DNA of 64,000 bases from Physcomitrium patens (Eukaryota > Streptophyta > Bryopsida > Funariales > Funariaceae), in the NCBI RefSeq assembly GCF_000002425.4, contig NC_037256.1, forward strand, positions 6,233,648 through 6,297,647, written 5' to 3'. This document shows, piece by piece, positions 12,601 through 24,131 of the stretch. Made by a program: the position numbers and the translations under genes. Each line of letters opens with the position of its first letter. Within the stretch, counting starts at the first letter, position 1. Below the pieces are notes generated by a model that made no database searches, was not told the DNA's origin, and was given only the letters and a program-made list of their open reading frames with translations.

Positions 12601-14627
12601 ATGAAGAACATTCTACATCAACATATTGAAGAATCGTTGGTACATGCCGGAGGATGCACAGATTCAGGGGGGGTAGATGTCATGATATAACATGATTAAT
12701 AGGTGAAAGAGTGTGGAGATTATTATAATTTAAGAGATCTTAGTTCAAAGTATTAGAACAAATTATCTTAGAAATATAGTTAATAGCCAAAGGGGTAGAA
12801 AAATTAAAAGGTATCAATGCTGCCTTTTAGAAAGGTGACTTCTACTTACTTTGTAGTACCATAAGTAAGGCAAATCAAAGTAGATTGGAAAAATAAATGA
12901 TATAGGAATCTTTAGAAGAAAGTTAAGAATAAATTCTAGGAAAAAATTACTTAGAAAAACTAGATATTGATACCCGGAGAGGGCCGGTTATGAACCAAGG
13001 TCGAAATCAGACCCTGAGGCACAAAACCGAGTCTCGACGACGACTCGGGGACTCTTTGGCAGATCGGAGAGTGGAGTTTGAGAGAAGATTGAATAGGGTT
13101 TCTATAGGCATTGATTTTGGGTGATTTGGAGTTGTTATGAATTTGTAAGAGCTTTGCAAAGTTGAGTTTTTTTCAGATGACTTGGGTTTTATGAAATAAA
13201 ATAGGGTTTATGTTTTGAGTGATTTCGAGAGTTTTGTTGTAGATCTACAAGTGAATTTTTTTTGGTTCATGGTTATAGTTGTTTTAAATACATGTTGTGA
13301 ATTTGAGCTTGATCTAACGGTTGAACTGAGAGATATTGAGGTTTAAGTGAGTCAAGGTCTCAAAAAGTAAAATTTTACGTCTAGTAAGGGTTTTTGAGAT
13401 TTCATGCAATCCACTAGTTGGATTGGAGTAAAACTTGTGTGAGAGGATATTAGACTTGTTTTCCTATGTCCATGAGAAATTTGAAACCAATTAAACGGCG
13501 CAAAGAAGAGAAATTGACTCTGGAATGTTGGCAACAAGATTGGAGAAGGAAGCTAGCTAACACCCGAACACATTTTTGAGGTTTTAGTCAATTTGGTAAC
13601 TCCGATCCTTTTCAAAATGTTTTTGCTTGTTTTGAACTTGATTTTTAAGAAGTGTGAAAATTTTGAATTGAGATCGACGGTTTATTCATTAGATATTGAG
13701 GTTTAAATTTGTCATAGGAATTACTAGGATTTGGATTAGGATTTGGCTAGGGTTCGGTTTAGGGTTCGATTTAGGGTTTGGATTAGGGTTTGAATTAGGA
13801 TTTAGGATTTTGTGAGGGTTTGATTTAGGGTTTGGATTAGGATTTGATTTAGGATTTGGATTAGGGTTTGATTTAGGATTTGGATTAGAGTTTGGACTAG
13901 GGTTTGATTAGGGTTTGATTTAAGGTTTGGTTTAGGGTTTAGGATTTGGATTAGAGTTTAAGGTTGGATTAGGTTTACAGTTTGGATTAGAGTTTGGACT
14001 AGGATTTGGTTAAAATTTGATTTACGGTTTGGTTTAGAATTTAGGATTTAGATTAGAATTTAGGATTGGATTAGGATTTAGGATTTGGATTAGAGTGTGG
14101 ATTAGGATTTAGGGTTTGGTTAGGATATGATTTAGAGTTTGGATTAGGGTCTGATTTAGGGTTTGGATTAGGGTTTGATTTAGGGTTTGAATTAGGGTTT
14201 AGGGTTTATTTAGGATTTGATTAAAGGTTTGGTTTAGGATTTAGGATTTGAAATAGGGTTTAATTTAAGATTTATTTAGGATTTGACTTAGGGTTTAGGA
14301 ATTATTAGGGTTTAAAATTCAATTAGGTTTGGTCTAAAGTTGAGTGAAATTCAATAGGGTTTTAACTAGAATTAAATTAAGGTTGAATTGACATATATTT
14401 GAGTAAAATTTGTGATCATTCTAATATTTCTTTAAGAATTTTATTGTTTGTTTGAAATTTCTTTGAATTGTTTTGAATTTGATTATGTTTGTTTACCATT
14501 ATTATAGTCTAATTAGAGCATTGTTAGTATTTTATTAGAATTAGGATTTTGTTATCACAATTTTTATTCTTCTTTCTACAGCCAGGTACCCGGAGCATTT
14601 TCGAGCAAAATTTCACACATTATGACA
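12600..14627 (+). mobile_element. truncated B element: last 80 bp of internal region plus 3' LTR
   Basis: Positions 12600-12677 resemble the 3' internal end of this lineage, with a purine tract AGGGGGGGTAGA directly before the LTR at 12678 (TGTCATGATATAACATG). The LTR ends CACACATTATGACA at 14627. The right flank is CCGT, which the intact A2 copy shows to be the original sequence there (GGTACCGTAAACC). On the left about 85 bp of A1 RT is missing, so the element and its left junction were lost in one deletion. This copy fixes the transcription sense of the B LTR. Confidence 0.82.
13720..14310 (+). repeat. telomere-like minisatellite in the second B LTR
   Basis: Units such as TTAGGGTTTGGATTAGG and TTTAGGGTTTGG, the reverse complement of the array at 9133-9625. 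It is longer here than in the solo LTR. Confidence 0.9.
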
Positions 14628-15420
14628 CCGTAAACCATCGACTAGAATATTGTGCAAATGAGGGTTCCAATATTTTCATCTTCATCTTTTCTTTTAATAG
14701 TTCCACCAATTTAGGTAAATGTACCCTCGGTATTGGAATCGGTCTTAGATTCCAAGGTACATGTGGTACAGTGAAGATAACCATAGGTGTTATAATATTC
14801 GGATCCACACACCCAATTTCATAAGATTTGAAGACAAACGATCTACCTTGTTTAGCCAACATCTTTTTGAAGCAAGTAATTTCCTCCGACAATAAAGAAC
14901 CATCAGAACCAATCTTCAATTCTTCAAAAGTCTCTTTAGTAAATTGATGTCCAGTACTAATTGGATCTCTTAAACTTGCTTCTTTTGATGCTTCTCTCAT
15001 TTGTTCTTTAGAATCTTCTGGTAATGGTCCGGCAATAGGCTTTACCTTCTTATCTGCCGTTTTATATCTCGTCTCTACAGTGACTTCTGGTGCTTGAAAA
15101 GATTCAAGTATGGTATAAACCTCTCTTGAATGAATCTCAACAATCTTATCAGTATCCCCTAACCCAATAAATGTAATCAATTCCAATGAATCTTCTAGTC
15201 CATTTTCTTCATAAATACCTAAAATCCTCTCATCATCTTGCAATGTACCCAATTTGCATAATTTCCCTTCAATATTATATAATCTTTTTCTTTCTTTTCT
15301 TTTAAAATCATCAACTTTCTTATACATAATATTTCCATTCTCCAAAATACCAATAAAACTCCCATCAAAGGCACCTTCATCTCGCTTGAGTACCTCCTCT
15401 TTTGTACCTCCATAATCTCG
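14628..15420 (-). pseudogene. A1 reverse transcriptase N-terminal half and linker
   Basis: An open frame of 241 codons (14620-15345) that continues upstream in the same frame to about 15420. The linker has YGGTKEEVL, GNIMYKKVDDFKRKERKRL and DERILGIYEENGLEDSLELI. The RT start is VPHVPWNLRPIPIPR, then EPSFAQYSSRWFTV. Its best match is the A2 protein. It is truncated by the B element just after RWFTV. The frame is shifted by -1 relative to the protease frame upstream, exactly as in A2. Confidence 0.88.
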
Positions 15421-15494
15421 CGTTACAGTGGTACCTCCCTAAAATCCTTAAATCCTTCAACAATCTTTGGCAATCGTTTCTCCCTCAACCTATC

Positions 15495-17850
15495 TCAATT
15501 CCGTTCATGGGTAGGAGGTACTGTTAGAAATTGTACAACTTTCCTTCCATCTTTGCTACGTATCCTTACATAAGCAGAACCATCGTCAAGTACTTTTCTT
15601 TCCATCCATGTTGTCGTAATATAAGGTTGTCCTAAAATCAATGGATAAGATGTTGTATCTTGAACAAAGAAATGTTGCTCCGTCGCAACATCCTCAATCC
15701 GAATTTTGACATCTGGACAAGCTCCATATAATTCGCCTTGTGTGTTATTAGCTGCTAGCATTGCCCATCCATGTTCCATATCAATTGGCCATTTTTACTT
15801 CTTATAAAGATCTTTAGACATGAGATTTATTTCAGAACCATGGTCGACTAAAGCAACAATTGGTTCTTCTATATCTCCCACTTTCACCAATACCTCAGTA
15901 GTTGCCCTTGTCCAATGCTTTCGAGTATAATGGCTCAAAGTTTCCATTTCCTTATTACTATAATCTTTGAAACATACTCATTGATTATATCCATTCTTTT
16001 CATTTGTTGGTTGCTTGTAATCAATATCAACCTCTTCTTCATCTTTATATATTCTTGCATCAATAGCTTGACTCATTCCAATTTCACCCATTAATTGCCT
16101 CTTTTGCTTAACGCTGTTAATAATAACATCATAAAATTCTTTCTTTGCAATTCCCAAGACTTCTTTCAATGTGAATTCCACCTTAGCGTTTAATATACAT
16201 TCTTCCAACATCCCTTTCAAATTTGTTGCCGCTTCAATATCAGAAAGTAGCTTATAAGCAATTGATTTGCCCTTATCTTTTGTCTCCTTTGTTTTTTTTT
16301 CCAATGATGTTGAGATATCTTTTACAGGCAATTCTTGTGAAGCTGCCTCCCGAGCCTTGTCTCCTCGAGTTTGCCTCTTAGAAGAATTTCCTTCTCTCGT
16401 ATCATCAAAATTTCCTCGTCTCTTTTCTTCCATCAAAGCTTTATGTTGGCTCTTAGCAATATATGCATGAATTGAAAGAGACTCAACAGGATCCTCTCAA
16501 CCTGTTCTACCTCATATTGTAGGTGCAGTCCTCAATAACGCTTCTCGAGGTAATTTCCCTTCTTACATTGTAGAAACGGCAGAAGTCCAAAACTCACTAG
16601 TTCCGTACTTCCACCAAGGTCATCATCTACTTTAGCACCATAACTTGCACTTTCTCGTGCTGATGTTTCATGCTCTTTTAGGTAATCTTGAACCAATGCT
16701 CTCATTTCTCCCTTGCCAAAATTGGTTTGAAGAAGATTCTTCCTATTTTTTAATGTTATCTTTCCATCTTTCTAACAAATAATTTCTTGCCGTATCATAT
16801 TATTAAATTCATTGCAATCTTTTCTAGTGTGTGAAGCATCATCACACCAAATGCATCTTTGTATATATCCTTGTTTTGAAACATTCTTCAAATTATTTGT
16901 AGAAATATTCTCTTCAAGTCTTGCTAATTTGATTTAAAGATCTCGCATTCCTCGTATAATTTGTTCCATCCCCATATCTGCTTTCTTTGATAAGGATGTC
17001 GAAGGTTGAACTGAAGGCATTGTTAGTGGTGTTGTACGTATTGGAGCTTTGGGTGCTTTTACTATTTTCAGAATAATGCTCCTATCCTTCCTCCTTTCTC
17101 TTTTTGCAAGCAATCCCACTGCATCTTCAACGTTCTTCCACTTTGTTGTCAATCCTTCATCTTCTTCTTTGTCATCAAGAAGGAGTTCTAATTTCCCTTG
17201 TAATTCTCCATCAGCAGTTTGAAGAAATAGATCAACTTTGTTTGGCTCCAATGTCAATTTTTCTACCTTCGATAATTGAAAGTACTGCCTTTCAAATTCC
17301 CTTAGTAGCTCTATTGCTTGCAAATTCTTATTAGGCCGTTCAATCCATTCCAAAAATAGCTTCTTAGTAATGCGATCAGCATCTTCCAAGAATATTCGTC
17401 TTTCAATGCATGTNNNNNNNNNNNNNNNNNNNNNNNNNNNNNNNNNNNNNNNNNNNNNNNNNNNNNNNNNNNNNNNNNNNNNNNNNNNNNNNNNNNNNNN
17501 NNNNNNNNNNNNNTGTAATATGGTCTTTTATCTCTAGTATCGTAGCAAGTCCAAATAATTCAACCATTTTCTTCTCAGAAACTCAATTTAATTCCATTTC
17601 ACAAACATAACATCTTAAATACCTTGAAATATTCTTCCATCAAATTGATCAATTTTATTGACCACTGCTTGTAATGCTTTGGTTGTCAAAGCTTCCTTTC
17701 GATCATTGCTTTGCTATTGCTGCATCGATAATGAGAAGGCTTAAAACATACTAGCAATAGACGGATCCATGTGCATACCTTGTCCTTTAGAAGACTCCCC
17801 ACCAGAAACTCCTCCCAAAAATTCTTCAAAAATTTTATTTTTCGTTCTTC
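15495..17850 (-). pseudogene. A1 gag and protease
   Basis: Gag starts near 17830 and includes the region TKKLFLEWIERPNKNLQAIE (16934-17389), an RNA-binding CCHC motif near 16850 and the middle segment 15978-16436. The protease follows at about 15495-15860 (VDHGSEINLMSK, then GQPYITTT). A frameshift separates 17389 from 16436. At the position where A2 has a stop in TTK*KNGEDA, this copy reads TTKWKNVEDA, showing that the A2 stop arose from a tryptophan codon. A 100-N gap interrupts gag. Confidence 0.85.
17414..17513. other. assembly gap, 100 N
   Basis: Exactly 100 N inside A1 gag. The aligned A2 sequence has only about 43 bases between the two flanking motifs, so the N count is a placeholder. 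Confidence 0.95.
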
Positions 17851-17961
17851 ATAAAAATAAAAATAAAATCAAACGAAATCTAATACCTTCTACTTTAAGC
17901 TTTTACGTCGGATCCATCACTTATGTCATATTATGTCCTATCTTGCTTGAGAATGCACCGG

Positions 17962-19298
17962 TGTCGTGTTGTAACACGAGTATACAGTGAAAATAAAAAG
18001 AAAGGAGAATTTTATTAATATTCAGTTACCTCGAATATTGGGAGCATCAACCAACTCCAGTACAAATACTGAGTGGTCAGGTTCAGTCACTCCGTTACAG
18101 TCAGCCGGGGCATACTGAAATGATCCATTCGATTCCAATAACGAGAGTCAGCAGGAAGAGAAGGACCAATTCACACGACGGGTTCGAGGAGCCAATTGGA
18201 TCCAATTTCGATAATCCAATCCGGGTCCTCTTATCCAATATGAGACCTGAATTGGCCGGTCAATCCAATGCAGTCTAATTACGAGAAATCCAGGTCTTAC
18301 TACGGGTCTTAGCCAATTTGACGCGAGGACCAATTTGACCCAATTATGGGAACATCCAGGTTACTATGGGCATCTTTCCCAATATAGGACCTGAATTGGT
18401 CGGGCGACTCAATGTGGTCCCGATTACGGGGTTCGATTCTGTTTCAGGCTGTCCTGTTCTCTGTGCCGTTTCAGGGAACGTTGTTTTCGGTAAATGGATT
18501 TCTTAAAGGTAAAAACGGAGGAGAAAGCTTGACGGCGAGAGCCAATTTCGGATCCAAGCTTGAGGTGGGAGCCAATTCCGGATCTAAGACGGAAGATTGA
18601 AGAAATTCAGAGGATAAGGTTAGGGGGGGATATAGTTTTGAGGAGGGAGGTTTTCTTTTCGGGGGTTTTTTGGATCAAGGAGCTAGCTTCAAGCTCTTTT
18701 CGAGGTTACTAGTTCGGTTTTCATTGGAGGTTTTTGGAAGATCAAGGGAATTAGAGAGAGGAGCTTCATGCTTCGGGTCGGGGAAGGAAAGACATAGAAT
18801 TTGGATTTTTCTTCTTCGTAGAGTTTTGGGACGACTGAGGCAATCGCTGCTGAAGTCAGTGTTGTAATGGTGAATCGGGATTTTTAAATGAAGTGGGTTT
18901 GAATACTCTTGACTGTTTTGTAAAATCGAATTACGTCTGTGATTGAAGGATTAAAGGGGTGTCTATAGGATTGAGTATGCGGAGTGAATGAAATTTATTG
19001 GGTTAATCTAACAAGACAGTCAGTGGATACAAGATCGTAAGTACAAAGGGGTATTGAAGATTAACAGTTTGGGTTGTTCGGGGTTCTCTGTAACGTCTAG
19101 AGACCTACCGGCTGGGGCAAAAAAAGGACTTCGACAAGCAGTCAAAGGCATCAGTAAAGATTTACGGTATATTCTTGCAGTTGTTTATATTCCAGCAGTA
19201 AAAACTGATAGACTGCTTGACTATCGGCGGATCTCCATACTACCTTCTACAGCCAGTCGCCCGACGCGTTCTCGAGCAGGAAAGCACGTAATACGACA
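17962..19298 (+). mobile_element. solo A LTR, sense on the plus strand
   Basis: It starts TGTCGTGTTGTAACACG and ends GTAATACGACA. It resembles the A2 LTR rather than the A1 LTR. The left flank is CCGG (17958-17961) and the right flank TAAG, a poor match with two likely transitions and one transversion. It sits 3 bp from the site that the B LTR used in the other A1 LTR. Confidence 0.85.
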
Positions 19299-20191
19299 TA
19301 AGTGGTGTAGTTGTAGAAGGTAGTATGGTGTTTTGTTAGTACTCAAGCAATCTATTGTGTTCTTGACTGCCTAAATACAATCTATATCGGATTGCAATGT
19401 TAAAGCTTAATTCTAATATAAACGCCTAGAGACTCTATATAACTTCAATCTCTTTTGTTATTTTTATTTTATTTTATTTATTTTATATTTTTTATTTTAT
19501 CTTTATCGTTAATTACCTTAATCCTAGACTATGAACTTTGGCAAGTTGTGATCCTCAATTTGTCCTCCCGACTTGTTGTGAAACATCTATCGCTAGTGTC
19601 TCTGCAAGTCTTTTCGAATGCTCAAGAAGTTCCAATTCAATCCCGCTTACAGATTGTGAGGCTATGCTGTAATCCGCAATGATGTCCATTGGCCGCTCGC
19701 CGATATTCCTCTTATCCTTGTCGGTAGGTCCCCAGTTATCACTGAAACCCTAAACAAATCCCAACTTGCCAACTCCCAATACCTCTTTAAACTATCGGCA
19801 GATATCCTCTATCCGTACAATCAGATTAACACAACCACGCATGCATTCAGCATACTCAACCTTCTAGACAACTCTAAATTTCAACCACAGAAGTATCTCC
19901 CATTTCATCAACAATCAAGAGTACCAGCCTTTCCTCTCTTACGGAAAAATCCAGTTTACCAATACAACACTGACTTTCAGCAACGATTGCCTCAGTCTTT
20001 CGAAAATCCTTTGAAAAAAAAAAAATCCCAATTCTTTGTCTTTTTCGAGCATGAAGCTAGCTCTCCGATCTAAAAACCTTGATTCTCTCCCATCCTAACC
20101 ATTTCTCGAATGTTTTTCCTCCCCCTCTTTCAAACCTTAGTCTCTAAATTTCTTCAATCTTCCATCTTGGATCCGGAATTAGCTCCACCAT

Positions 20192-21396
20192 TGTTGTATT
20201 ACGTACTTTCTTGCTCGAGAATGCGCCGGGCGTCTAGCTATAGAAGTTAGTATGGAGATTCACCAATATTCAAGCAGTCTATTGGTTTTTGACTCTTGGA
20301 ATATAAACGACTGCAAGAATACATCGTAAATCTATACAGATGCCCTTCGACTCCTTGCCGAAGTCCTTTTTGCCCCAACCGATAGGCCTCTAGACGTTAT
20401 AGAAAACCCCGAACAACCCAAACTGCTAATCTTCGATACCGCTTTGTACTCACGATCTTACATCCACTGACTATCTCGTTAGATTAACCCAATAAATTAC
20501 ATTCACTCCGCATACTCAATCCCATAGACGCCCTTTTAATTCTTCATGACAGACGTAACTCGATTTCACAAAACAGTCAAGAGTAATGACACCTACTTCA
20601 TTAAAAATCTCGATTCCATTACAACACTGACTTCAGCAACGATTGCCTCAGTCTTCCCAAAACCCTATGAAGAAAAAAAAAAACCCCAAATCTCTGTCTT
20701 TTTTCCCCTCCGAAGCATGAAGCTAGCCCTTTGATCCTTCTCAAAACTTCCTAACTTCTTCTCTCCTCCCCCTCCCATTTCTTAACCTATCTTCCCCTTT
20801 AACCCTAATTCTCCTCTCTTTCAAATCCTAGCCTTTGAATTTCTTCAATCTTCTATCTTGGATCTGGAATTGGCTCCGTTGTTAGAACTTTCTCTTCCGT
20901 TTTTACCTTTAAGAGATCCTTTTACCGAAAGGACGTTCCCGGAACGGCACAAAGGACGGAATAGCCTGAAACGGAATTGGAGCCCCGTAATCGGGACCAC
21001 ATTGAATCGCCCGACCAATTCAGGTCTCATATTGACTAAGAGGCCCGTAGCAAGACCTGGATGTTCCCATAGTTGGACCGCATTGGGTTGCCCGACCAAT
21101 TCAGGTCTCATATTAGGTAAAACCTGGATTGGATGTCTTGAAATTGGATCCAATTGGCTCTTCGAACCAAGCTCATCCGTCGTTGAATTGGTCCTTTCCC
21201 TTCCTGTTGACTCACGTTATTGGAATCGAACGGAGCATTGCAGTATGCCCCGGCTGACTGTAATGGAGTGACTAAACCTGGCCTCCCAGTATTTGCACTG
21301 GAATTGGTCGTTGCTCCCAATATTCGAGGTAACTGAACATTAATAAAAGTTCCCTTTCTTTATATTTTCATGGTATACTCGTGTTACAATACGACA
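20192..21396 (-). mobile_element. solo A LTR, sense on the minus strand
   Basis: It starts TGTTGTATTACGTAC and ends TACAATACGACA. The flanks are CCAT (20188-20191) and CTAT (21397-21400). The empty site in the other A1 LTR (11548-11557) reads CACCGTCAGA, so the original 4-mer was CCGT. An open frame of 137 codons (20858-21271) lies inside the LTR and is not considered a gene. Confidence 0.88.
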
Positions 21397-21858
21397 CTAT
21401 CAGAGCTTTCTCCTCCATTTTTTGCCTTTTTAAAAGGTTCTTTTTTCGGAAACAACATTCTCTGAAACGGCACAAAGAACAGGACAGCCAGAAACGGAAT
21501 CAAAACCCCCATAATTGGGACCACATTGAGTTGTCCGACCAAATCAGGTCTCATATTGGCTAAGAGGCCCGTAGTAAGACCTGGATGTTCTCGTAATTGG
21601 GTGAAATTGGTCCTTCGCATTAGGCTTGCTCAGTCATCAATTTAGTCCTTTCGATTCTGTTGACTCCCACTATTGGACTCAAACAGAGCATTTCATTATT
21701 GGTAAGTATGCCCTGACCGACTGTGACGGGGTGTCTAAACTGACCCCTGAATATTGGCATTGGAATCAGTCGTTGCTCCCAATATTCGAGGTAACTGAAT
21801 ATTAATAAAAGTCCCCTTTCTTTATATCTTTACGGTATACTCATATTTCAACACGACA

Positions 21859-22700
21859 CCGTAATGAATCATGATCTCTCAATCTATTATTAATAGCAAT
21901 TTATAAACTTTGGACTTCCAATTCAATAAGTAAGATTACTTCTTAGCCATAAACCAATTAGAAAGAGGTAGCATTGGTAGTAACTTTATATACAGTACGG
22001 TATGCCCATAAAGCTGCGAACAACTTAGTGTCCCAATCTGTTCCCGCTCTTGAAACTATTTTTGTTAAGATTTTACATAAAATTCCATTAGTCTTTTCCA
22101 TTTGTCCATTGGCTTTAGGATGATACAGTGTAGTCTTTCGATGTTTTATCTCGTATTTAGCCGTGAGTGCTTCGATTGTACTATTTGTAAAATGAGTTCC
22201 TCAATTACTAACTAATTCTCGTGGATAACTGAACCATGTAATAATATTTTTATACAAAAAGACTGCTACTATACTTACACTATCGAATTTTGTAGCTACA
22301 GCTTCAACCCATTTTGTTATGTAATCCGTTGCTATCAGTATATACCATTTTTGTTCATTTCTCGAGGTTGGTGCAATTGGTCCCACAAAATCAATTCCCT
22401 ATTTTTTAAAAGGTACTTGAGTCAAAATTGGTACCAATGGCATTGTTGAAGTTCCAATAGGTTGACTCGTTCTCTCATATGGGTCATAATAATGGACAAA
22501 TTGGTAGACATCTGCAAACATTGTTGGCCACCAATAATTAGCTTGTAAAGCTTTACGAGCCGTGCTGTCCCTCGTAAAATATCCACCACAACTATCCAAG
22601 TGGCAACCTTCCAATATAGTACGCACTTCAGTCTGATAAATACAGCGTCGCAAAACTCCATCCTTGCTTTGTTTATATAAAGCTTCACCAACCATCGTAT
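21859..22700 (-). pseudogene. C1 integrase: zinc finger and catalytic core
   Basis: The zinc-finger part is 22399-22695: HLDSCGGYF and HYYDPYER, where tyrosines replace one histidine and both cysteines of the usual HHCC. The catalytic core is 21863-22390: ATDYITKWVEAVATKFD with the first Asp, LVSN where the second Asp is expected (D to N) followed by a stop, and GQMEKTNG with the Glu. These changes fit G-to-A mutation and inactivate the enzyme. The protein continues at 8853 across A1. Confidence 0.88.
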
Positions 22701-22899
22701 AAGGTGCTTATTTTAATATTAAGTAGCGTTTAAGCTTTTTATTGAAATTGGATGGGAAGGTTTGAAATGTCAATTATTGAATTATTTTACTATACTCAGG
22801 AGTAATTAAATCTATCGCAAATAGTTCTGCGTCGAGTAGTGCATCGTTAATGGGTTCATTACTCAATATATTGGATAATCAAGATAAATGGTCCGCATT

Positions 22900-24131
22900 G
22901 GAAAGTGATTTTCTTGGTCTTACCTGAATAGTAAAGTCAAATATCCACAAGAGTAGAACCTATCGTGCAATACAACCATTCAATTGAGGCTTATTTATCA
23001 TATATTTTAAAGCATCATGGTCGACATGGAAAATAAATTTATAACCAAGAAGATAATGTCGAAACTTTTGTACGGAATAAATCATTCTCAATGTTTTTCT
23101 TTCGGTTGTTCTATAATTTCTTTCAGTTGCTACCAATTGAAAATTTACGTAATAAATAGGGTAATCAAAATCCTGATCATCTTTCTGGCTTAGTATAGAA
23201 TCAAGCGCAAAATTAGATGCATCTACATAAACTTGGAATGGTTTTGTCCAACAAGGTGCCACCAATATTGGTGCTGAAACTTATTTCTATTTCAATGTTT
23301 CAAATATAATTATACATTCCCTTGCCCAAAATAGACTGGTTCCATCGATTGGTGGTTTTTTCAAGAGATTTGTCAAAGAAAGGCATATAACTGCAAATAG
23401 ATAGATAAATCATCGATAATAACTGACATGGCTGACAAATACTCAAACACGTGTAATAGTGTCTAGTTGCTTTAATTCTACTATAATCTTTATTTTATCC
23501 AAATCTGTAGCAATGCTTGCCATTGAAACTATATGACTCAACAGTTTACCAAAAAGCACACCAAATTGGTACTTTTTCAAATTTAAAGAAATTCCATATT
23601 TGGCAATTGATTCAGATATTGACCGAGACATTCTAAATACCTGGCTCTCGTACTAAATGTATAGAAATTATCTAATAATATTTCCATTGAAATTCGTAGA
23701 TAATCCTAAAACGCTTACGTCATTATCCTTTGAAATATAGCTAGTGCATTACAAAGCCCAAACGGTTTAACCTTATAGGCAAAGGTCCCCAATCCGTAGT
23801 AAAAGTAATTTTTAATTGGTCTTCTTTTACAATCTTAATTTGATTATAATTGGAGAATCCATCAAGAAATGAATAACATTCATGTCCAGCGACGATATCC
23901 AATATACTATCCGTGAATGGTAAAGTAAAATAATCCTTCTTGGTAGCTACATTTAATTTTTGGAAATCTTGACAAATTCAAATTTTTTCATTCTTTTTTG
24001 ACACCATAACAATTGATCAAATCCATTCATTGAAAGGAACCAGATAGATAAATCCAATCTCCATGAGTTTATCTAGCTCTTCTTTTACCATAAGTGAATA
24101 TTTTGGATTAAGTCGATGTTGTCTTTGGCAT
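22900..24131 (-). pseudogene. C1 reverse transcriptase and RNase H
   Basis: RNase H is at 22960-23300: VYVDASNFALDSILSQ and TERNYRTTERKTLRMIYSVQ, then HVDHDALKYM. RT lies at about 23400-24131 and includes LVPFNEWI, ICQDFQKLN, KKDYFTLPF and GHECYSFLDGF. Several frameshifts and stops are present. The N-terminal continuation lies at 33059 onwards, beyond A2. Confidence 0.88.

Larger units (their letters stand above)
8854..21858 (-). mobile_element. element A1, minus-strand Ty3-type element with a deleted pol and three or four later insertions
   Basis: The 3' LTR is 8854-12012 and the 5' LTR 17924-21858, both enlarged by insertions. The flanking duplication is a perfect CCGT at 8850-8853 and 21859-21862. 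The internal region holds gag, protease and RT. RNase H and integrase are gone: the purine tract region at 12013-12055 jumps directly to RT sequence, where A2 has about 2.1 kb more. Its LTRs differ from those of A2 in the R/U5 half (a T-rich segment near 10820-10865 and 19440-19505), so it is a separate subfamily. Confidence 0.9.
17924..21858 (-). repeat. 5' LTR of A1, interrupted by two solo A LTRs
   Basis: Own sequence remains at 17924-17961, 19299-20191 and 21397-21858, matching 10658-12012. The left neighbour 17900-17919 is a decayed primer-binding site (TGATGGATCCGACGT on the minus strand). Confidence 0.88.

Noticed and set aside
12400-14700. Single intact RT gene spanning this region
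   Set aside because: The two RT parts are separated by a truncated B element, and about 85 bp of RT are missing at the junction.
17958-19302. Inversion of part of the A1 LTR
   Set aside because: The reversed block is a complete LTR with TG...CA ends of the A2-like subfamily, and the host LTR resumes after it, so an insertion explains it better.
20858-21271. 137-codon open frame as a gene
   Set aside because: It lies wholly inside a solo LTR, has no family resemblance, and other LTR copies break it.
22900-24131. Endogenous pararetrovirus
   Set aside because: RT is accompanied by integrase, LTRs and target duplications, and no movement protein or coat-type motif is seen; it is a Ty3 element.
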